A DNA stretch of 64,000 nt from JAQIBY01 sp963676165. GTDB lineage: Bacteria; Bacteroidota; Bacteroidia; Bacteroidales; ML635J-15. The notes beneath the pieces are model-generated. The model was not told the DNA's origin. It did not search any database and was given only the letters and a program-made list of their open reading frames with translations. Where the stretch lies: assembly GCA_963676165.1 (NCBI GenBank), contig OY781043.1, positions 496,001-560,000 on the forward strand. The letters are read 5' to 3'. The position numbers were made by a program, and so were the translations under genes. The first letter of the stretch is position 1; each line of letters begins with the position of its first letter. This document shows positions 17,638 to 28,500 of the stretch, one piece after another.

Positions 17638-18941
17638 ACCGGCGAGTTTTAAAACTTGCTCTTCCGAATATCATTAGCAACTTAACCGTTCCGCTGGTTG
17701 GTATGGTTGATGTTGCACTTATGGGTAGGCAGGAAAATCCAGCTTACCTGGGTGCAATTGCACTTGGTGCAACCATCTTTACCTTCATTTATTCCGGTCT
17801 TGGATTTCTACGAATGGGGACCAGTGGGTTCACAGCACAAAGTCGTGGTCGACGAAATATTGGGGATGCATATCTGACATTGGCACGTGCTTTATTCATT
17901 GCTTTGGCTTTGGCGATTGTTTTAATTCTATCTCAAAAAGGAATAGCCTGGTTGGCGTTTCATTTTGTAGATAGTAGTGCTGAGCTGAAACAATTGGCAA
18001 TGGATTATTTTAGTGTGCGGATTTTTGCTGCGCCTGCAACCCTGAGTCTCTATGCAATTATGGGATGGTATATTGGAATGCAGGACGCTAAAACCCCGAT
18101 GTGGATTTCCATTCTGATCAATGCTGTCAATATAGTTTTTTCAACAATTTTTGTGCTTCATTTTGAAATGGGGGTGAAGGGAGTTGCCCTAGGGACACTC
18201 ATAGGACAATATTCCGGATTACTTTTAGCAATGTTCTTGCTGGGCAAACATGCAAAGCGCATAAAATTGTATTGGAGACGCAAAGCAGTATTTGTGTGGT
18301 CTGAGGTTTCACGATTCATGAAAGTCAACCGAGATATTCTTATTCGATCACTTTTGCTGACGGGAAGTTTCTATTACTTTAATGCGGCAAGTGCTAAACT
18401 TGGTGATGATGTGCTGGCTGCAAATTCTGTCTTGCTACAATTTTTATGGATTTTTTCTTACTTTATTGATGGTTTCGCTTATGCTGCAGAAGCCTTGACA
18501 GGGAAATACATTGGTGCAAACTCGCGAAAAGATCTAAAACAAGCAGTGAAAGTCTTGTTTGTTTGGGGAACAGGATTAAGTGTGCTCGTTAGTTTGGTTT
18601 ATCTCATCTTTCACCAAGGAATTGTTCGTTTGCTGACAGATCAACAGCATATTATTGAGTTGGCACTTCAATATTCAATCTGGATTGTGCTTATTCCATT
18701 AGTCAGTTTTTCTGCCTTTATTTGGGATGGAATTTATATCGGTGCAACTGAAGGCAAAACCATGAGAAATGCCATGATACTGTCATCTCTTTTGATATTC
18801 ATTCCAAGCTTGTTTTTGTTTCGATTTTATTTCCAAAATCATGGAATGTGGATTGCTCTCATGTTTTTTATGTTATCACGAGGAATTTCATTACATTTAT
18901 TCTATTCAAAGCGTGTGCTTTCTAAAACAGATAAACAATGA
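17634..18941 (+). CDS. MATE-family multidrug/Na+ exporter (DinF/NorM-like)
   Basis: 435 residues with about 12 transmembrane helices. The N-terminus has the family sequence 'RVLKLALPNIISNLTVPLVGMVDVALMG'. The start is TTG at 17634: an in-frame stop (17628-17630) lies just before it, and the next ATG would remove most of helix 1. The TTG overlaps the stop of the GNAT gene (TTGA), which suggests coupled translation. Members export drugs or metabolites in exchange for Na+ or H+. The DinF-like subgroup fits best by length and the second half ('GTEGKTMRNAMI'-like region). It ends in an ATGA overlap with mltG. Confidence 0.9.
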   Translation: MNRRVLKLALPNIISNLTVPLVGMVDVALMGRQENPAYLGAIALGATIFTFIYSGLGFLRMGTSGFTAQSRGRRNIGDAYLTLARALFIALALAIVLILSQKGIAWLAFHFVDSSAELKQLAMDYFSVRIFAAPATLSLYAIMGWYIGMQDAKTPMWISILINAVNIVFSTIFVLHFEMGVKGVALGTLIGQYSGLLLAMFLLGKHAKRIKLYWRRKAVFVWSEVSRFMKVNRDILIRSLLLTGSFYYFNAASAKLGDDVLAANSVLLQFLWIFSYFIDGFAYAAEALTGKYIGANSRKDLKQAVKVLFVWGTGLSVLVSLVYLIFHQGIVRLLTDQQHIIELALQYSIWIVLIPLVSFSAFIWDGIYIGATEGKTMRNAMILSSLLIFIPSLFLFRFYFQNHGMWIALMFFMLSRGISLHLFYSKRVLSKTDKQ

Positions 18942-19972
18942 AGAAAAAAGGAATAATAATTCTTGCTGTATTACTTATTAATGTTGCTGTTGCAGCGGTT
19001 TTTGCTTATCGGTATTATACCTATATCTACAATGAAAATGTGCAGATTGAAGGTGCAAATTCTGTTCAGATTTATATTCCTACGGGAGCAAATTACGAAA
19101 CCGTTAAGGATAGCTTGAGAGCATACATCTTGAATGAAGATGCATTAGATTGGGTCGCAGAAAAGAAAGCATATGTTACAAGTGTCAAGCCAGGGTGTTA
19201 TACCATTACCAATGGAATGACTGCTGCTGTATTGATCAATTTGTTGAGGTCAGGAAATCAGACTCCTGTAAACTTTACATTCAATAATTTGAGAAAGCTT
19301 GATCAGTTACCAGCCATTCTTGCTGAAAAGTTTGAAGCCGATTCTATTGATTTTGCTGCTTTGTTGACTGATCCTCAGGTAATAGATACATGTGGGTTTA
19401 ATGCTTATTCATTTCCTGTTATGTTTCTTCCAGATACGTATCAGTTCTATTGGAATACTAGTCCTGAAGAATTTCTTGTCCGCATGAAATCAGAATATGA
19501 TAAGTTCTGGACAACAGAGCGCCTTGAAAAAGCAAAAGCCATAGGATTATCACCTGTTGAAGTGTCTGGTTTGGCTTCAATTGTGGAGCAGGAAACAAAG
19601 CAACGCGATGAAAAACCTAAAGTTGCAGGCGTCTATATGAATAGAATTGAGCGTGGAATGTTACTTCAAGCAGATCCAACCTTGGTTTTTGCTCATGGTG
19701 ATTTTACTATTCGTAGAGTTCTCAATAAACATAAAGAAATTGATAGTCCGTACAATACATACAAGTACAAAGGAGTTCCTCCGGGTCCAATTTGCTTGCC
19801 TGAGAAATCCAGTCTTGATGCAGTGTTGAATTATGAAAAACATGACTATATATTTTTCTGTGCGAAACCAGATTATTCAGGTTATCACAACTTTTCAAAA
19901 AGTTTGAGACAGCACGAATCGTATGCACGAGAATACCGCCGTTTTTTGAATCGTGAGGGAATTTATCGTTAA
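18938..19972 (+). CDS. mltG: Endolytic murein transglycosylase MltG
   Basis: 344 residues. One N-terminal transmembrane helix (about 5-24), then the YceG domain. The catalytic segment 'LASIVEQET' places the glutamate at E217. Downstream are 'VAGVYMNRIERGMLLQADPT' and 'SPYNTYKYKGVPPGPI', both typical of MltG. The enzyme cuts nascent glycan strands in the periplasm and probably sets their length. The gene overlaps the end of the MATE gene (ATGA) and is the last gene of the operon that starts at 14023. Confidence 0.95.
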   Translation: MKKKGIIILAVLLINVAVAAVFAYRYYTYIYNENVQIEGANSVQIYIPTGANYETVKDSLRAYILNEDALDWVAEKKAYVTSVKPGCYTITNGMTAAVLINLLRSGNQTPVNFTFNNLRKLDQLPAILAEKFEADSIDFAALLTDPQVIDTCGFNAYSFPVMFLPDTYQFYWNTSPEEFLVRMKSEYDKFWTTERLEKAKAIGLSPVEVSGLASIVEQETKQRDEKPKVAGVYMNRIERGMLLQADPTLVFAHGDFTIRRVLNKHKEIDSPYNTYKYKGVPPGPICLPEKSSLDAVLNYEKHDYIFFCAKPDYSGYHNFSKSLRQHESYAREYRRFLNREGIYR

Positions 19973-19984
19973 GCTATGAAAACA

Positions 19985-20015
19985 TTGTCAATAGGTGGCA
20001 ACCTTTTTATTTTGC
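19985..20015 (+). promoter_or_regulatory. Possible promoter of the ECF sigma/adhesin locus
   Basis: TTG (19985-19987), a 20-bp gap and TATTTTGC (20008-20015) resemble the -33/-7 boxes of the group, with one T fewer than TAnnTTTG. The distance to the sigma gene start at 20044 is reasonable. Confidence 0.4.
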
Positions 20016-20043
20016 TATCGTCATATCACTGAAGGCATTAAAA

Positions 20044-20625
20044 ATGGATTTCAACGATAAGGAACAGGTTAAAATACTAATCAGGGGATGTAAGAAGGGT
20101 GATCGTAAATGTCAACGTCAGCTCTATGAGGCTTTGTACCCTAAAATGCTGGGGGTTTGCATGCGTTACAGTCGCGATACTTTGGAAGCCGAAGACCTGG
20201 TACAGGACGGATTTATTAAAGTGTTTGATAAAATCCGTAGCTTTAATTTTAAAGGTTCCTTAGAAGGTTGGGTTCGTCGTTTAATTGTGAATAATACAAT
20301 TGATCAAATCCGTAAAAAGCGAAAAATGCTCTTTGATTTTGGTGATGAATCAAATATCAGCAACCTAAAAGATGAAAATCCAGAGGAAGTTGAAGAAAGA
20401 GAAATTTTGCAATTGCAAGCCGATCGGATTATTGAATTGATTCAGAAATTAACACCAGCTTATCAAACTGTTTTTAACCTGTACGTGGTTGAGGATATGA
20501 CGCATAAGCAAATTGCAGAAACATTGGATATTAGTGTGGGAACATCAAAATCCAATTATGCAAAAGCAAGAAGAAAGTTAAAAGAATTATATATAAAGGA
20601 ATTTGGGCATGAAAACACAATTTGA
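20044..20625 (+). CDS. ECF-family RNA polymerase sigma factor
   Basis: 193 residues. Region 2 (about 22-90) includes 'YSRDTLEAEDLVQDGFIKVFDKI' and the DNA-melting 'GWVRRLIVNNTIDQIRK'. Region 4 (about 125-185) includes 'LTPAYQTVFNLYVVEDMTHKQIAETLDISVGTSKSNYAKARRKL', a helix-turn-helix that reads the -35 element. The following gene starts inside this one (17-bp overlap) and encodes a membrane protein with a short cytoplasmic N-terminus, the usual place for an anti-sigma factor. This suggests a pair that senses the envelope. Confidence 0.93.
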   Translation: MDFNDKEQVKILIRGCKKGDRKCQRQLYEALYPKMLGVCMRYSRDTLEAEDLVQDGFIKVFDKIRSFNFKGSLEGWVRRLIVNNTIDQIRKKRKMLFDFGDESNISNLKDENPEEVEEREILQLQADRIIELIQKLTPAYQTVFNLYVVEDMTHKQIAETLDISVGTSKSNYAKARRKLKELYIKEFGHENTI

Positions 20626-21931
20626 AAAAGGATTAAAGGACAAACTGCAATCGTTTGAACCTAGCAATGCCTCTGGCAATTGGGAAGGGTTGAAAAATCA
20701 ATTACCTAAACCTGGATTTAGTGCTTGGACCAAAGCGCTTATCTTTACAGGTGCTATCGTTGCTACTGTTAGCATTGTAGTTCTTCTGACAAATCCGAAT
20801 GATAAGGAGCCAGCAGATAATCTATCATACAATGTGATTAAGAATACTGAAGTGACAAATGAATCTCGTTCTGAAGTTGTAGAATCAGAAACCCAAAATA
20901 CCATCGAAAACACATCATCTGAAACTCATGCCCAAACTGTTGCTGATGAAGTGTATGAAGATGTTGATATTCCTGAAAGTGTAGAGACTGAAGTGATTCC
21001 TGTTAAAACAGAAGATGAAACAGAGAAAGTTTCTGAAGAAACCAATGAGCAAGTTGTTGAAAATGACAACGATGACAAAGTAATTGTTGCAGATCACGAA
21101 GATGCAATGATTGCAGATCATGGAAGCTCTGCTTATAATTCTGGAAATGAAAACAGTAAACCAGAGCAAGTTGTGAGAATTAAAACAAGTGTTGATGCTG
21201 GTTGTGTTCCTTTAACCGTTACATTTACTACCAATGCAAGTGCCGAGCATTATGATTTTATGTGGCATTTTAAAGATGGTACTCGATCGACAGAAGTTTC
21301 TCCGATACACACTTATACGGAAATCGGTGAATATTCACCTGTGCTCATTTTGACTCCGGTTTCTGATGAGTATTACAGACAACGTATAACCGGTTCTATA
21401 ATATCTTGTTATGGAATACCAGAGACTGAAATAGATTTTGTAAAGTTCGGAAATTTATATACTTTTAGCACAATTAATCGCGGGGATATTGTTTATAATT
21501 GGAAGCTAGATAATCATAGTTTTGATGTCACATCATTTGATTATGAATTTAAGTTTGATGGAGTTTACGATGTGAATCTGTTTATGGAAGATGAACATGG
21601 TTGCAAGCGAGATGTTGAAACAAAACTGAATGTGAAAATTGAGCACAATTATGCGATGCCAAATGCATTTACTCCGAATGAGCCGGGAGTAAACTCACAT
21701 TTTGGACCTGTGTTTAGTGAAATGGAAGGTTTAACATTCACAATGATTATTTTAGATAAATTTAATCAAGTTGTGTTTGAAACTGATGATATTTACAAGC
21801 CGTGGGATGGAATGAATATTCGCACAAATCAGGAATCTGAAGCGGGTGTTTATTTGTGGAAGATTGTCACTGAAGACCGATATGGTAATGTAAGAACTCG
21901 TAGGGGACAGGTGACATTGCTTAGAAAATAA
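20609..21931 (+). CDS. Putative anti-sigma membrane protein with PKD and T9SS type B C-terminal domain
   Basis: 440 residues from the ATG at 20609, inside the end of the sigma gene. Residues 1-37 are charged and cytoplasmic ('FEKGLKDKLQSFEPS', ending near NWEGLKNQL), similar to the N-termini of Bacteroidota anti-sigma-like proteins. One transmembrane helix (about 43-63) is followed by an acidic low-complexity linker (about 65-170), a PKD domain (about 190-265, WHFKDG...HTYTEIGEYS), and a gliding-motility/CHU_C type B C-terminal domain (about 345-440, 'MPNAFTPN' and 'GVYLWKI'). It has no cleavable signal peptide. Type B CTDs normally mark T9SS cargo, so finding one on an inner-membrane protein is odd. 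The anti-sigma role is inferred from position and topology. Confidence 0.75.
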   Translation: MKTQFEKGLKDKLQSFEPSNASGNWEGLKNQLPKPGFSAWTKALIFTGAIVATVSIVVLLTNPNDKEPADNLSYNVIKNTEVTNESRSEVVESETQNTIENTSSETHAQTVADEVYEDVDIPESVETEVIPVKTEDETEKVSEETNEQVVENDNDDKVIVADHEDAMIADHGSSAYNSGNENSKPEQVVRIKTSVDAGCVPLTVTFTTNASAEHYDFMWHFKDGTRSTEVSPIHTYTEIGEYSPVLILTPVSDEYYRQRITGSIISCYGIPETEIDFVKFGNLYTFSTINRGDIVYNWKLDNHSFDVTSFDYEFKFDGVYDVNLFMEDEHGCKRDVETKLNVKIEHNYAMPNAFTPNEPGVNSHFGPVFSEMEGLTFTMIILDKFNQVVFETDDIYKPWDGMNIRTNQESEAGVYLWKIVTEDRYGNVRTRRGQVTLLRK

Positions 21932-21960
21932 GGTTGGGATAACATAAAACCAAAATAACT

Positions 21961-22497
21961 ATGGTCAAGCGCATTTTAATTATGGGCTTTGTTCTGTTGT
22001 CGTTGTATCAATTATCAGCGCAAGAGAATGAGCTACGTTTTACTTTAAGTAAAAACTTGGGGGAACAAAAAACAGTTTATTTCCATATTAAAGGAATCCA
22101 AGATTCTGATATGCCGGATATTATCTTGGAGCGTTTACTAAGCGATCCATTAATATATGATGGTAGAATCTACAAAACTCCCAAATTGCAAGATAGGTGT
22201 CAGCTTTACATGTCTCATGAAATTGATGCAGCATACATTCGCAGTATTTTGCAAGAATACAATTTGGATTTTGAATATACGACAGTTTCTCGAAATGGAC
22301 ACCTCGAAACTGCGCATGCTAGAAGCTCATCAAAGCCTGGTGCTACTCCTCCAAGTCCAGTTATGATTGATGGTTTTCCTCAATATGTAGATACCGGAAA
22401 TCCAGAGGTTGATCAGGAAAACTATAGCAAAGCCAAACAAAAATGGATAGAAGAAAATCCAGATGCGTATCAGGAATATATCAATAGAAACCGATAG
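21961..22497 (+). CDS. Secreted protein of unknown function upstream of the adhesin
   Basis: 178 residues with a signal peptide (1-20, cleavage near LSA-QEN). I do not recognise the family. The middle ('DMPDIILERLLSDPLIYDGRIYK', 'RCQLYMSHEIDAAYIRSILQ') has the look of a small alpha/beta domain of the heavy-metal-associated or ferredoxin-like type. The C-terminal part is a proline-rich, polar tail (from about 123) ending 'KWIEENPDAYQEYINR'. It lies between the CHU_C membrane protein and the giant adhesin, 29 bp and 45 bp away, and is probably co-transcribed. A chaperone or accessory role for the adhesin is possible but not shown. Confidence 0.65.
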   Translation: MVKRILIMGFVLLSLYQLSAQENELRFTLSKNLGEQKTVYFHIKGIQDSDMPDIILERLLSDPLIYDGRIYKTPKLQDRCQLYMSHEIDAAYIRSILQEYNLDFEYTTVSRNGHLETAHARSSSKPGATPPSPVMIDGFPQYVDTGNPEVDQENYSKAKQKWIEENPDAYQEYINRNR

Positions 22498-22530
22498 ATA
22501 GGAGTAGGGGATAAACCAATTAACTAGCCG

Positions 22531-22537
22531 AGAGGAG
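22531..22537 (+). promoter_or_regulatory. Shine-Dalgarno-like site of the adhesin gene
   Basis: AGAGGAG ends 5 bp before the ATG at 22543. Most genes here lack any such sequence, as is usual in Bacteroidota, so it stands out for the longest gene in the window. Whether it is used is unknown. Confidence 0.4.
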
Positions 22538-22542
22538 TCACC

Positions 22543-25500
22543 ATGAAAAACAAACAACTCTTTTTTGTCATTGCACTATTTGCACTTTCCATGTTGGGAG
22601 GTTATAAAGCATTAGCGCAATGCGCAGGAGGGGGAACATATTCAGGTAACCTGACAATGCTTCCTACCTTTCAAACCATTTCTGTTGATGCAGGAGATCG
22701 ATATACTTTTACTGGGTATGCTAACATTACTTATATATTTTCCTTTTGTCAAGGAGGTGGATCGAATAGTATTGATACCCAAATCGAAATTTGTAATCAA
22801 AATGGAACAACGGTTTATACGTACAATGATGACCATTGTGGTTTAGGATCTGAGTTAACCTGGACATGCACTGCAAATGGAACCTACAGTATTGTTATTT
22901 ATCAGTACAATTGTAATGAGAGCGGTGTAGCAGCTGGTGACCTTGCGTATCGCACAATTACACCTCCAAATGAACAAGATTGTCTTGGTGCAATTCCTCT
23001 TTGTTTTAATACGTATAGTACAACAAACTCATATTCAGGAACCGGTAATTATTGGAATGAGATTCCAACCTATGGAGGTTCTATGGCCGATGATAATTGT
23101 CCAGGTAACTGCTTACTCGGTGGTGAGGTGAATGATGTTTGGTACACCTTTACAGCTCAAACATCAGGTACAGTTTCTTTTATTATTAATCCTAACAATT
23201 CAGCAGATGATTACGATTGGGCAGTTTATGATTTAACTAACGCAAATTGCATAGATATTGCCACAAATGCTGATGCGTTACAAGTAAGTTGTAACTTTTG
23301 TGGAACTGCTGGTGCTACCGGACCATCTGGTGCTAGTGCAGATGATTGTCAGCACGGTAACTCATGCACAAATTACAATGATGATTTGAATGTTACTGCT
23401 GGTGAAACTTATGTTGTCAATGTTAGTAACTGGAGTGCAACACAAAGTGGTTATACCATTTCCTTTGGGGGAACTGCACAAATTGTTGATAATACAGGAC
23501 CTTATATTGAAAGCATTCTGTATAATCCGGTTTGTGGCGCTACAAGTTTGACCATACAGTTTTCTGAAAGATTGTGGTGTACTAGTGTCCAACCTGAAGA
23601 TTTTACAATTACGGGTCCTCAGGGGAATTATGACATTGCAGATGTGTGGAGTGAAATTTGCGAAGCCGGTATGAACTCAACTTATGGAGATACGTATTAT
23701 GACGATATCTGGACTTTAGAACTTACAGATTATCTCGAACATGATGGTAACTATACTTTAACTGTTGGTGCTGGTGGTGTGGATGATATTTGTTCCAATT
23801 TTTCACCTCAAAACTCTGTAAATTTTTCCATTTCAGGAATTTCTGCGACTACGAATTTTGGAACAGTAAGTTGTTATGGCGCAAATGATGGTTGGGCTAG
23901 TGTTTCTGGTATTTCCGGAGGAACCCCTCCTTATTCTGTATTATGGACAGGTCCTTCAAGTTTTTCTTCCACAAGTAACTCAATAACGGGACTCTCGCCC
24001 GGGGCATACGTGCTGACCATCAACGATGCGGATGGGCGGTGTGAATATACCGAGACAATATTCATTACAGAGCCCGGACAAGTAACATTCAATACCTCGG
24101 TAACTCAGCCAACTTGCGGAAATAGCAATGGTAGCATTGATGTGAATACAATATCAGGAGGATTTTCACCTTACGATATTGCCTGTACAGGGCAAACTAC
24201 TGCATATAATACGAGTTCCCATACCTTCTCAAGCCTTGGAGACGGTTCCTATACCATCACAGTGACAGACGATCATGGTTGTTCAAATACTGCGACAGTG
24301 AATTTAGCCTCGGCTGTGAATCCGGACGCAACCTTTACTTACAATGGGAACCAATGTTTTAATGCTCAGTCTTATAACTTCACACATACAGGAACTCCTG
24401 CAACAGGTGAAACCTATAACTGGTCATTCTCTGGAGGAGTGCCAGCATCATCCACTGTGGAAAATCCTACTGGGGTAACATTTACGACTTCAGGAGCACA
24501 TAATGTGAGCTTAACGATTACTGCTGGTGGTTGTATCGATACGTATAATCAAAACATTACAGTTTATCCTGAGCCTGTTCCTAATGTTGTGACAACTGAT
24601 GAAAATTGTGGAAATTGTGATGGGACTGCAACTGCCGATTTGGGATTCTCATCCTACACATGGAGTAGTAGTGGAAATACATCAAATGCAGAAACAGGCT
24701 TGTGTGCAGGATCGTATTCTGTGCAAGTTCAGAATGCCAATGGTTGTGTTGCAACTGAAAACTTTACCATTGGTTCCAATGGGACAACACCAACTGCAAA
24801 TGTCGTAACAACTCCTCCATTATGTCCAGGAGATTGCAATGCAACTGCAACAGTTAATGCTTCAGGACCGGCAACATTTACATATGCATATTCATCAGGG
24901 TCAACACCTAATAATCAAACAACAGCAGGTCTGTGTGCTGGTAGTTTTGATGTGACAGTTTCTGATGGGACAAATCCTGCTTGTTTTGTTGTAGAAAACT
25001 TTAATATTGTTGATCCTCCTGCGATGGTCTTAACAATGAATGGTATTGATGCCAACTGTGGGTTGTCCAATGGCTCAGCTTCTGTTTCAGTGAGTGGAGG
25101 AACATCTCCATACAACTACAACTGGTCAAATGGAGGGAATACAAGTGCTATTAGCGGAATTCCTGCAGGGAGCTATACTGTTACTGTAACAGATGCAAAT
25201 GGATGTGTTCAGGTAAATACAGTAATTATCAATGATACAGGTGCTCCTTTTACTGTAACAACAAGTGTTGATCAGGACGTCCAATGTGACGGAGCGTGTG
25301 ATGGGGAAGCAACTGCAACAGCAGTAGGAGCAGGTCCGTTTACTTATCAATGGAGTAGCGGGACAAATCCTACAAACTTTGCAGTAGTAGGTTTGTGTGC
25401 AGGTACACATACGGTATCTGTGACAGAAGGAGCCTGTACTTTAACTGAAACCGTTGTGATTTCAGAGCCTGCTGCCATTACTGCAAGTGTGACTTCGAAT

Positions 25501-28500
25501 GACGCGCATTGCGGTCAATCTGATGGAGATATCACTGTGAATCCTTCTGGTGGTACTATAAGTGTTGATTATTCTTATGAATGGGATTGTACTCCTGCAC
25601 AGTTTACACAAACAGCCAGTAATTTACCCGCAGGGACATATCATGTCACTGTGACTGATGATAATTCTTGTACTGCACAGTTTATTGGAAGTATTATGGA
25701 TGTTGGTGGGGTCGCAATCAATGAAACTCATGCTTCTACTTTATGTTCATACTCAAATGATGGTTCTGCAACAATCAATGTTTTAAGTGGAGATCCTGAT
25801 TTTACTTATGCATGGTCTCATGGTATTAACCAAACAACATCTGCAACAAGTCATACATTGTCAAATTTGTCTCCTCAACCATACACAGTAACGGTAACCG
25901 ATGTTTGGGGTTGCTCTGCTGTTACGAATTTCAATATTAATTCTGCACCTACTTTGAATGTGAGTATTACTTCTTCCGCAGATGTAAGTTGCAATGGCGT
26001 TTGTGATGGAGAAGCGACAGCGAGTGGTGTTGGCGGAACAGGATTAATTTCTTACGATTGGGGTGTTGGAAATGGAACTAGTCCTAATGCTGCTGCAAAT
26101 ACAGGCTTGTGTCAAGGAAATTACACTGTGACTGTAACTGATGCAAATACATGTACTGCGACTGCACCTGTCACAATATCAGAACCTTCACCTATTACCT
26201 TATTACTAAGTTCAACCAATTCACACTGTAACCAAAATGATGGTACAGCTTCTGTTGTCCCTTCTGGAGGAACATCTCCTTATACTTATTTGTGGAGTGG
26301 TGGTACCCAACCAACAAATGCAAACAATACAGGATTGTCTGCTGTTGGTTCCCCTTACACTGTACAGGTTACTGATGATAATGGGTGTATGGCTGTAGGA
26401 AATGTCACCATTAATAATGAACCGGGAGCAACCGTTTCTATTTCCAACTCTACTGACATTACTTGTTTTGGTTATAATGATGGAACAGCAACCGTATCTA
26501 TAGGAGGTGGTGCACCACCATTTACAATTGAATGGGGTACAACGCCAGTTCAAAGTACTGCGACTGCTGTTAACCTTGGACCTGGAACTCATACTGTGAC
26601 TGTAACAGATATGTTTGGCTGTACTTATCAGGCGAATGCTACAATTAATGAGCCTTCTGCTTTTACAGTAAATGCCGCAGCTCCTGTAATTGACTGTTTT
26701 GGAACTTGCACAGGTACTGCATTAGCAACGCCGACAGGAGGAACATCTCCTTATACTTATTTGTGGAGCGACTTCCAGAACTCTCAAATGGCAATTAATC
26801 TTTGCGCAGGAACGTATGATATCACTGTGACAGATGACAACGGATGTACAGCAACAGATAATCTAGTGCTTGATGAAAATGATCCAATTGTTTTGTCTGC
26901 TGATATTACACCTTCTGACTGTGGACAGTCGAATGGTGCAATTGATTTAACCATTTCAGGAGGTTCTTCGGGAGCAATGATTATTGATTGGGATTATGGT
27001 CCTCATACCGAAGATCTTGTCAATATTCCGGCTGGTACTTATACTGTCACAGTGACGGATAATAAAGGATGTCAAGCAGTGCAAAGCTATGCAGTTAATG
27101 ATGTGTCTGGTCCAACTCTAAATATTTCATCGACTACAGATATTACTTGCTTTAGTGGGTGTAATGGTCAAGCTACTGTAAATGTAATTGGAGGCACCGG
27201 TCCATTCGATATTGAATGGAATACTAGCCCAATTCAAACTAATTCAACTGCAACTAACTTATGTACAGGTAATTACTCTGTGATGGTAACTGACATGTCA
27301 ACGGGTTGTGTGACATCGACAAGTGCAACAATCAATGAACCTAGTCAGCTTGATGTGAGCACCGTTACAACTGATCCGAACTGTCATAATGCTTGTGATG
27401 GGGAAATACAAATGACAACATTTGATGGTACAGCTCCGTACTCCTATACTTGGGCAGGCCCTGGAACTTTACCTCCTACAGAGGATCAAACTAACCTTTG
27501 TGATGGAACTTATACTGTCGTGATAACTGATGCAAACGGTTGTTTTATTACTAGAGACTATATTTTAACCGAACCAAGTTTTATTACTGCTCCAACTTCT
27601 GCATTGATGACAAATTGTAGTGCATCATGTGATGGTGAAGCTACTGTAAGTCCAACAGGAGGTAATCCCCCATATACATTTGAATGGAGTGATTTGAACA
27701 ATCAAACAAGTCAAACCGCAGTGAACTTATGCCCAGGAAATTATGGCGTAACAGTAACTGATGATCATGGCTGTACAACCAATGGAACTGTGAATATTCC
27801 AAATCCTAGTCCGTTAGAATTCGCAACTACTGTGGATGAAAATCCTACTTGTCATGGGTTGTCTGATGGTTATATTACTATTAGTGCACAGGGTGGAACA
27901 GCACCTTATTCTTATGCATGGGATAATGGAAGTGTCAATGCAACTGCAAATAACCTTCCTGCAGGAACACATTGTGTAACAATTACTGATAATAATCTTT
28001 GTCAAATTGACACTTGCATTGTGCTGATTCAGCCTACAGATATAAACATTAATTTCTTGACATCAGATGAGTCATGCTATAATGCATGTGATGGTGAAAT
28101 TGAAGCAGTTGTGACAGGTGGTGTCCCAGGCTATAATTACAACTGGTCTAATGGAGCTACTGCTGCTATTGATAATGATTTATGTCCTGGTATGTACTTG
28201 CTTACTGTAACGGACAATAATCTGTGTGAGCAGATAAGTTCAGTAGCAATTAATGGTCCTGGTGTGCTTGATGTAGTATTGCAAAGCTCAGTTCAGCCAC
28301 ATTGTGGAAATAATGATGGTTCAATTTCTGTTGGAGTAGTTGGTGGAACAGCACCTTATACTTACGAATGGGAAAATCCTCCTGGAGGTAATACTTCTAG
28401 CTTAAATAATATACCGAGTGGAACATATACTGTAACAGTGACTGATGATCATTCATGTTCTGCTATGCTTACTATTGATCTTAATGATATTTCTGCTCCT

